From the NCBI RefSeq assembly GCF_028622115.1, contig NZ_CP097263.1, forward strand, positions 3,410,001-3,474,000: a stretch of 64,000 bases of DNA, written 5' to 3'. A model generated the notes under the pieces. The model was not told the DNA's origin and did not search any database. It saw only the letters and a list, made by a program, of their open reading frames with translations. Below are positions 58,548-64,000 of the stretch, one piece after another. The translations under genes and the position numbers were made by a program. Every line of letters begins with the position of its first letter. Positions within the stretch are counted from its first letter, which is position 1. Source of the DNA: Kutzneria chonburiensis (lineage in GTDB: Bacteria; Actinomycetota; Actinomycetes; Mycobacteriales; Pseudonocardiaceae).

Positions 58548-59240
58548 TCAGCCCTTCTCCAGGTCGATGCTGTCGGCGACGATCCGCACCGGCTGCCCGG
58601 CGGCGTCGATGGTGAACGGGACCTTGGCGGTCAGCTTCATCGCCGAGTCGGACATCTCGACCGAGTTCTCGTTGGCGTCGACAAACTTCAGGCCGGATTC
58701 GGTCGTCTCCACGGTGTTGCCGGCGGCATCGGTGATCCTGATGCCCTTCTGGTCCAGCACCACCCGGTGCCCTTTGACACCCTCCTGGACGAGGACCGCC
58801 TCCTCGCCGTCCTTGTCCTCCAGCTGGATCGTGTGCCCCTTGCCGGTCCTGAGGATCTTGCGAGTGGGTGGGCTCTGCACCTCGGTGGCCTCGGTGCCGT
58901 CCTCCTGCTGCGGCTTGGGGGTCTGGCCGCCGGAGTCGGGCTCGGACCAGTAGGTCCCCACCCAGATCGGGCATTCCAGGTCGCCGCCCTCGAACTCCAC
59001 CCACACCCCGGCCTTCGGCTCCGGGATGAACAGGAAGCCCTGGTCGGCGGCGCCGCCGTAGGGCACGCACGGCGTGGCCCAGCCGGTGACGACGTTCTCG
59101 CCCAACAGGCTCGGCACCTGGAGGGTGAGCCGGCCGAGCCGGTCCGGGTCGTCGTTGTCGACCACGATGCCGCGGTACTTGCCGTAGTAGCGCCGGTCGA
59201 CCCGGTCGGCCAGGTCGGCGACGATGCGTTCCAGGCTCAT
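58548..59240 (-). CDS. gpV/VgrG-like baseplate spike protein
   Basis: The 230-residue protein starts at the ATG at 59240, overlapping the gpD stop (ATGA). DRRYYGKYRGIVVDNDDPDR and LGRLTLQVPSLLGENVVTGW form the OB-fold start of gp5/gpV proteins. VWVEFEGGDLECPIWVGTYW and a beta-helical tail (GHTIQLEDKDGEEAVLVQEG, VEMSDSAMKLTAKVPFTIDA) follow. It forms the trimeric puncturing spike under the tip. VgrG of T6SS is a fusion of gpD and gpV; here the two are separate genes, as in eCIS. Confidence 0.92.
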   Translation of the reverse strand: MSLERIVADLADRVDRRYYGKYRGIVVDNDDPDRLGRLTLQVPSLLGENVVTGWATPCVPYGGAADQGFLFIPEPKAGVWVEFEGGDLECPIWVGTYWSEPDSGGQTPKPQQEDGTEATEVQSPPTRKILRTGKGHTIQLEDKDGEEAVLVQEGVKGHRVVLDQKGIRITDAAGNTVETTESGLKFVDANENSVEMSDSAMKLTAKVPFTIDAAGQPVRIVADSIDLEKG

Positions 59241-60331
59241 AGCAGGCCCGACAATCCGCCGCCGCCGGACACCAGCGCGTTGCGCTTGACCCGGAACCGC
59301 TGCACGTAACCGTCATCGCTGAAGCGATGCGTGACGTGGGTGACGTAGTACGAGCCGCTGTGGGTTTCGCCGATGCCGTTGATCGTGACGGTCCGGCGCG
59401 GCAGCAGGATCGCGTTGTACTGGTTCGCGGCCACCTCGCCCTCGCCGGTGACGAACCACTCGTGCTGGTCGAAAACGGCCTGGCAGAACGCGGCCAGCTC
59501 CGGCGCCCCGGTGGCGACCGGCTGCCCGACCACGATCTGGCCCGGATCGATGCCGGCCGGCAACAGGTCGGCCGGGCGCTTGGCCCCCAACGCGGCCAGG
59601 TGGCCGGCTTCGGCGGTGGCGGTGAGCACCGCGCCGGTGAGACGGTCCACATCGGACATCGCGACCTCGGCCGGCGTCAGGGCGTTGACCTCGAGGCTGA
59701 ACCGATTGACGTTGGTCTGGTCGCCGGCGTGCACGTTCAGCACGGCCTGGCCGGCGTCGCCGAGGTCCGGCGGCTGGAAGTACCCGGTGTCGCCGTCGAC
59801 GAAGCACTCGTAGCCGTTGCGCAGCGCGAGCCGCTTGAGCAGGCGCATGTCGGTCTCCCGCTGCATGATCGTGGCGATCTTGTCGTCGTGCACCACGTCG
59901 GTGTCGGTGACCTTCGGGGTGAGGCCGGCCTGCTGGAACAGCTCGGTGGCGATGTCGCTGTCCCGCATGTTCGGCCAGGCCTTGACCACGTCGACCCGAT
60001 CCATCAGCACGCCGGCGTCCATGCCCCAGACCACCAGCCGGCACTGCTCGAGCCCGGGGCCGAACTCGGGGCGGACATGCGTGATGTAGCCGCTGATCAG
60101 CTGCTGGGAGTCGTCCTGGGTGCCGGCGGTGATGGACACCGTGGACCAGACCGCGAAACGGTCGTCGTCGAGGTACGGCCACGAGCCGTCGGCCTTCAGC
60201 AGCAGCGCGATGCTCAGCCGGAACATGCCGGTCAGCTGGTCGTCCAGCTCGACCTCGAGGCTGATCAGGTCGTGCGCGAGGTCGGGCACCTCGGCGCCGC
60301 CGATCTCGATGACCAGCTTGTCGGCCGCCAC
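59237..60331 (-). CDS. phage late control gpD-like hub protein
   Basis: The 364-residue protein starts at the GTG at 60331 (MAADKLVIEIGGAEVPDLAH). It has the hub-domain pattern TELFQQAGLTPKVTDTDVVH, QRETDMRLLKRLALRNGYEC, FVDGDTGYFQPPD and YVTHVTHRFSDDGYVQRFRV of P2 gpD/VgrG N-terminal hubs. It joins the inner tube to the spike. It follows the LysM-like gene by one base and is coupled to gpV by ATGA. Confidence 0.92.
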   Translation of the reverse strand: MAADKLVIEIGGAEVPDLAHDLISLEVELDDQLTGMFRLSIALLLKADGSWPYLDDDRFAVWSTVSITAGTQDDSQQLISGYITHVRPEFGPGLEQCRLVVWGMDAGVLMDRVDVVKAWPNMRDSDIATELFQQAGLTPKVTDTDVVHDDKIATIMQRETDMRLLKRLALRNGYECFVDGDTGYFQPPDLGDAGQAVLNVHAGDQTNVNRFSLEVNALTPAEVAMSDVDRLTGAVLTATAEAGHLAALGAKRPADLLPAGIDPGQIVVGQPVATGAPELAAFCQAVFDQHEWFVTGEGEVAANQYNAILLPRRTVTINGIGETHSGSYYVTHVTHRFSDDGYVQRFRVKRNALVSGGGGLSGLL

Positions 60332-60332
60332 G

Positions 60333-60847
60333 TCAGCTCACCGCCGGCGGGATGGTGATCGGCCGGCCGAGCTGGCCGCTCTCGGCCGGCAGGCCGGCGG
60401 TGAAGCCGGCCGCCCTGATCACGTCGAGCAGGTCGGCCAGGTGGGGCAGCCGGGTCCGGTTGTACGCCACGATCACCGCGGCGTCGTCGTCGGACACCGC
60501 GGCCGACTCCACGCCGACCTTCTTGGCCAGCGCCGCCAGCAACGCCGCCCACGGCGGCGTGCCGGGGCGGACACCGGAAACCGGACCGTCACGACCGGGT
60601 CCTTGGCCAGCAACGACAGCGGCGACAGGAACTCCGGGTTCGCGTCGCACACGTGCCAGTACTGCAACGGCTGGCCGTAGTAGGTGAACGCCAGCTGGTC
60701 GAGGCGGTCGCCACTGTCCACGGTGTGCGTGAACGTGCCGGTCACCTCGGGCAGCGGCCGGAAGTCCTTGGCCGCCACCACCCGGCCGCGCGCGTCGGCC
60801 ACGGCGATGTCGGGAACCCGACGGTAGCGGGACAGCTTGCCGAACAT
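60333..60847 (-). pseudogene. LysM-like baseplate protein, broken by one missing base
   Basis: From the ATG at 60847 (GAGGTG upstream) one frame gives a LysM-like segment (THTVDSGDRLDQLAFTYYGQ, PLQYWHVCDANPEF) and DPVVTVRFPV. From about 60580 another frame gives PGTPPWAALLAALAKKVGVE and NRTRLPHLADLLDVIRAAGF to the stop at 60333. One missing base near 60575-60590 explains this, and restoring it gives 171 residues. LysM-like wedge proteins (gp53/Pvc-like) stabilise the baseplate around the hub. The next gene, gpD, starts directly after. Confidence 0.85.
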
Positions 60848-60855
60848 GGTTCACC

Positions 60856-61574
60856 TCACCCCGGAAGCACGACGTTGGCGGCATCGGCGGCGTTGGACAG
60901 GTTGAGCACGGACATCGCCTCGACCATCGCCTTCGAGTACCGGTACGGCACGTTCTTGCCCTCGATCACGGTGAGGTTCACCGACACGATGGCGCGCAAC
61001 GGATTCAGGTCGGCGCTGAACTCGGTCTCCTTGATGCTCATCGAGTTGATGTTCACCGGGAGCACGCGCTTGCGGCCGAACACGAACAGAATCATCGGCG
61101 GATTGGAGTTGCGGGCGAAGCTGAATCCCTTGGAAGCGCCCAAAAGTGCGGCGATCTCGCCGCCGAGCAGGCTCTCGTCCTTCGGCAGCACCATCTGCTC
61201 GAGAGTGGAGATCTGCGGCGCGACGCCGAACTGCTGGGCGATGCCGTCGCGCGCGTCGAGCTTGTCGGTGGCGTCCAGTCGGATGTCGAACGCGATCGTC
61301 TGATCCTGCACCGCGACCAGCTGCTCCCGCTGGAGCGTGAGCAGGTCGTCGTACTGGGCACGGGCCTGGCGCAGGCTCTGCTCCTGCACCGCGGCCGAGG
61401 CCTCCCCGGCTTCGTCGGCGCCGGGATGCCGGGGAACGCGAAGGTCAGCGCGCGACTGCGGACCAGCTGTTCCGGGTTGAACTGGAACACCACGACCAGC
61501 GGCGGCACGCTCAGTCCGAACTCGACGAACGCGCCGCGCAGGATCTTCGGCTTGTTCGGGAAACCGTCGGTCAT
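60856..61574 (-). pseudogene. CIS tube/Pvc7-like protein, broken by one missing base
   Basis: The start is the ATG at 61574, sharing one base with the AAA gene stop. The first frame gives MTDGFPNKPKILRGAFVEFG, VVVFQFNPEQLVRSRALTFA and FPGIP, the N-terminal pattern of eCIS tube-associated proteins. From about 61420 a second frame continues ADEAGEASAAVQEQSLRQAR, QTIAFDIRLDATDKLDARDG and MILFVFGRKRVLPVNI to 60856. One missing base near 61418-61432, in a CCGGC-rich tract, explains the change. Restored length is 239 residues, usual for this component. Confidence 0.87.
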
Positions 61575-63583
61575 CAGCTGGCCTCCGCCCAGAGTTTGCC
61601 GATCTTGGTGAACTCCTGGCGCATGCCGCGCAGGAGGTGGCCGCGGTCGATGACGCCGCCGTCGGCCGCGGCCAGGAACGCCGCGTTCAGCACGATGTTG
61701 CGGATGTTCGCGCCGGTCACGGCGAATTCCCGGGCCAGCCGGTCGAAGTCGACGTCGGCCGCGAGCGGCGCGTTCGGCGGGACCAGCGTGCGCCAGATCC
61801 GGGCCCGGTCCTCGGCGTCGGGAAACGGGAACTCCACCACGAAGCGGATCCGGCGGGTGAACGCCTCGTCGATGTTCTGCCGCAGGTTGGTGGCCAGCAC
61901 GACCACGCCCTCGTGCTCTTCGATCTGCTGGAGCAGGTAGCTGGTCTCGATGTTGGCGTACCGGTCGTGCGCGTCGCTGACCTCGGTGCGCTTGCCGAAC
62001 AGCGCGTCGGCCTCGTCGAAGAACAGGACGGCGTCGGCCGTGCGGGCCTCGGCGAAGATCCGGGCCAGGTTGCGCTCGGTCTCGCCGACGTACTTGCTGA
62101 CCACGCCGGACAGGTCCACCTTGTACAGATCGACCGAGAGCTCGCCGGCCAGCACCTCGGCGGCCATCGTCTTGCCGGTGCCGGGCGGCCCGCTGAACAG
62201 CACGCTCAACCCCTTGCCGTGGCTGAGTTTGCGGCCGAACCCCCAGCGGTTGAGCACCTGCTCGCGGTGCCGCACCTGGTCCCGGATCTCGCGCAGCGTG
62301 TCGACGCGGTCGGCCGGCAGCACGAGGTCGTCCCAACCGGCGCGGCAGTCGACCTTGACCGCGGCGTCGCCCAGCGTCCGGCTGGACTGCCGGCGGCACG
62401 CCGCCGACACATCGCCGAGCGTCAGCTCCCCCGGCTCGGTGGCTCGCATCCGGGTGGCCAGCCGAACCGCCGATCGAATCCGGGCCGGCGGCAGCTGGTA
62501 CCGATTCGCCAGCTCCGCGGCCCAGACCGCCGCGTCACGAGTGTGCGGGGCCAGGTGCTCACGCCAGACGGCTGTCGCACGGTCGGCGTCGGGCAGTGTC
62601 ACGGCGACCTGGTGCACGTCCATGCCGCCGGTCCACGGCTCCTCGCCGGTGACGAAGACCAGCCGGTGGTACTCGGCCAGCCCGCGAAGGTCCCGCTGGC
62701 CGGCGATGTGCACCGCCGCACCCTGCAATACGGCTTCCCGGAACACCCGGCGGAGCACCGAGGAAGGGATGTCGTCGGTGTCCACGCTGATCAGCGGCAC
62801 CCCGAGCCGGTCGCACGCCTGCACGGCCAGGTCGCGCTTGCCGACACCGACCGGGCCGTGCAGGTAGCAGACCAGGTTCGGCTCGTGTTCGGCCAGGCGG
62901 GCCAGCTGGTCGGCCTCGGCCGTGATCTCCGCACCCGCCGGCCGGATGAGCTGGGTGTGGCCGGCCAGCATGGCGTCCAACTCGGTGGAGCCAATGAGAA
63001 ACTGGCGGATCCGCTGGTCCAGTGCCAGGAACTGGGCCAGGCCCGACGAGCCCGACGGGCTGCCCGGATCATCGACCAGGTGCAGGATGCCGTGCCGCAG
63101 CAGCGGCGCCGCCGGTGTGAACAGGGCGGACGCGGACCAGCGCTGGGGTTCGTTGTCGCACAGCAGTTCCAGCACCAGGTCCACGCTCGGGCGCTTGCGG
63201 GTGATGTCGTCCTGCGCGTACGCGTAGATCCGGTCGTACTTGCGGCGCAGTTCCGGCGCCAGGCAGATCAGCACCGCGCCGAGCTCGATCCGGTTCAGGC
63301 CGAACAACTGGCCCAGCGTGATCAGCGGCAGCTCGCCGCTGGCCTGCACCCGGTCCTCGATCTCCACCGAAAGCTGTTTGAGGGCAACGCCTTCCGCGAT
63401 CGGCTGGGCCTCGCCGCCGGCGGTCAGCAGCCGGTCGACCTCGGCGCGGCCGATGTAGACGGCCCGTGAGGTCTGACTGGCCTCATCGTGCAATGCCGCG
63501 GCGGCCAGGCGCAGGCCGATCAGCAGATCGAGCCGGCGCAGCTCATCGGCCAGGTGCTCGTACGGCGTGCGGTAGCCGATCAC
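61574..63583 (-). CDS. eCIS AAA+ ATPase (Pvc15/Afp15-like)
   Basis: The 669-residue protein starts at a GTG at 63583 (MIGYRTPYEHLADELRRLDL), overlapping the upstream stop. A degenerate first ATPase-like module has VCYLHGPVGVGKRDLAVQAC near residue 240 and VFVTGEEPWTGG. The active AAA+ module has Walker A SGPPGTGKTMAAEVLAGELS near 463, Walker B AVLFFDEADALFGKRTEV near 518, sensor VVVLATNLRQNIDEAF and arginine finger TRRIRFVVEFPFPDAEDR. Pvc15-type ATPases are needed to assemble particles or load cargo before release. Confidence 0.94.
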   Translation of the reverse strand: MIGYRTPYEHLADELRRLDLLIGLRLAAAALHDEASQTSRAVYIGRAEVDRLLTAGGEAQPIAEGVALKQLSVEIEDRVQASGELPLITLGQLFGLNRIELGAVLICLAPELRRKYDRIYAYAQDDITRKRPSVDLVLELLCDNEPQRWSASALFTPAAPLLRHGILHLVDDPGSPSGSSGLAQFLALDQRIRQFLIGSTELDAMLAGHTQLIRPAGAEITAEADQLARLAEHEPNLVCYLHGPVGVGKRDLAVQACDRLGVPLISVDTDDIPSSVLRRVFREAVLQGAAVHIAGQRDLRGLAEYHRLVFVTGEEPWTGGMDVHQVAVTLPDADRATAVWREHLAPHTRDAAVWAAELANRYQLPPARIRSAVRLATRMRATEPGELTLGDVSAACRRQSSRTLGDAAVKVDCRAGWDDLVLPADRVDTLREIRDQVRHREQVLNRWGFGRKLSHGKGLSVLFSGPPGTGKTMAAEVLAGELSVDLYKVDLSGVVSKYVGETERNLARIFAEARTADAVLFFDEADALFGKRTEVSDAHDRYANIETSYLLQQIEEHEGVVVLATNLRQNIDEAFTRRIRFVVEFPFPDAEDRARIWRTLVPPNAPLAADVDFDRLAREFAVTGANIRNIVLNAAFLAAADGGVIDRGHLLRGMRQEFTKIGKLWAEAS

Positions 63584-64000
63584 GGCGTCACCTCGAAGAG
63601 GAAAGTGCGCCGATACAGCTGGGCGACATCGACCCGCAGCTCGTAGAAGCCGGGCTGGAGGTTGGCCGGAATCGTGGCCTGGAACGTGTCCGCGGTCAGC
63701 GCCTGGCCGGGCAGCACGGTCTGGCCGTCCAGCGACACGATCGCCCGCCAGCCGGCGAGGTGTGTGCCGGTGAACGTGACGACGGACCCGGCCCGGCCGC
63801 TGCCCGGCGTCATGCCGGTGAGCAGCGGCAGGCCTGGCGGCGTCCGGACGTCCGGTACGCCGACGGTGCGGACCCGTGGGGCCAGCGGCTGCGGCGCGGC
63901 CTGCTTGGCCAGCTGGACGGTGGACACCTGGTACATCACGGACAGCCGGAACGGTTGCGAGAACGTGGTCCAGATGCCACGCAGCTCCTCGGGGTCGAGG
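63580..64000 (-). CDS. Pvc16/DUF4255-like tail-terminator protein, C-terminal part
   Basis: The frame is open to the window's right edge (LDPEELRGIWTTFSQPFRLS there) and ends at 63580, so only the last 139 codons are seen. The segment IWTTFSQPFRLSVMYQVSTV matches what I know of the Pvc16/DUF4255 family. It is followed by an IPT/TIG-like beta domain (VVTFTGTHLAGWRAIVSLDG, YELRVDVAQLYRRTFLFEV). Pvc16 caps the sheath and tube at the far end of the particle. The stop overlaps the AAA start (GTGA), so it is in the same operon. Confidence 0.82.
   Translation of the reverse strand, partial: LDPEELRGIWTTFSQPFRLSVMYQVSTVQLAKQAAPQPLAPRVRTVGVPDVRTPPGLPLLTGMTPGSGRAGSVVTFTGTHLAGWRAIVSLDGQTVLPGQALTADTFQATIPANLQPGFYELRVDVAQLYRRTFLFEVTP

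Noticed and set aside
57682-59652. A 656-codon minus-strand frame spanning gpV, PAAR and gp25
   Set aside because: Only its last 119 codons (gp25) show family sequence; the rest is Arg/Gly-rich out-of-frame reading of the neighbouring genes.
44707-64000. Interpretation of the contractile genes as a prophage or as a type VI secretion system
   Set aside because: No integrase, terminase, capsid, portal or lysis genes and no T6SS membrane-complex genes are present; the AAA ATPase, Pvc16-like and DUF4157 proteins fit eCIS better.
1-64000. CRISPR arrays, insertion sequences or rRNA genes
   Set aside because: No regularly spaced direct repeats, transposase-like proteins or rRNA motifs were seen anywhere in the window.

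Overview
The window is very GC-rich, uses GTG and even TTG starts, packs genes with ATGA and GTGA overlaps, and carries several SARP/AfsR-type regulators, PadR, LacI, IclR and AraC regulators and secreted sugar-active proteins. This points to a filamentous soil actinomycete, plausibly of the Pseudonocardiaceae or Streptomycetaceae type; the family is inferred from gene content and not proven.

Layout. 1-2514: a FAD monooxygenase fragment translationally coupled to a PadR regulator, then an aldehyde dehydrogenase. 2531-11543: a catabolic island with a LacI regulator, a frameshifted semialdehyde dehydrogenase, an M24-fold hydrolase, a beta-hydroxyacid dehydrogenase, a periplasmic-binding-like protein, a CDF-like membrane protein, an MFS transporter and an amidohydrolase. 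Copies of one palindrome, TGCAATCGATTGCA-like, sit at three or four promoters in it, suggesting one LacI regulon. 11560-16118: an ECF sigma factor with a SnoaL-like tail, a DHFR/RibD-like reductase, an XRE regulator, a flavodoxin-fold oxidoreductase and a secreted ThuA-ricin protein. 16435-27283: three large SARP-STAND regulators, one a NACHT with membrane segments, around a zinc-type oxidoreductase/AraC pair and a small secreted I36-like protein. 27334-31676: an IclR-centred group (aldehyde dehydrogenase, aberrant MIP channel, frameshifted DoxX, IclR, SnoaL-like protein) linked by three copies of a GCC(A/G)CTNAG(T/C)GGC motif. 31786-36210: a 1474-residue secreted GH3 glycosidase. 36353-36963: four atypical tRNA genes, an intrinsic terminator and a 35-codon gene with its own near-consensus promoter. 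36963-44701: an acyl-CoA synthetase, a small membrane protein, an NmrA-like protein, an ABC importer pair without ATPase, and two coupled flavin monooxygenases.

44707-64000 is the most striking part: an unbroken minus-strand operon for an extracellular contractile injection system (eCIS, Afp/PVC-like). In transcription order it holds a Pvc16/DUF4255-like protein (partial), an AAA+ ATPase, a CIS tube/Pvc7-like protein, a LysM-like protein, gpD, a gpV spike, a PAAR-like protein, gp25, baseplate J, a gpI-propeller fusion, a DUF6519-like protein, a VWA protein, an unknown protein, and finally an eCIS-core (DUF4157, HELVH) protein of 1173 residues whose C-terminus looks like a payload. Sheath and inner-tube genes are not in the window and should lie beyond its right end.

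Four genes, and probably a fifth, are each broken by exactly one missing base. Adding one base restores a full family-length frame every time, which suggests systematic sequence error more than real decay.
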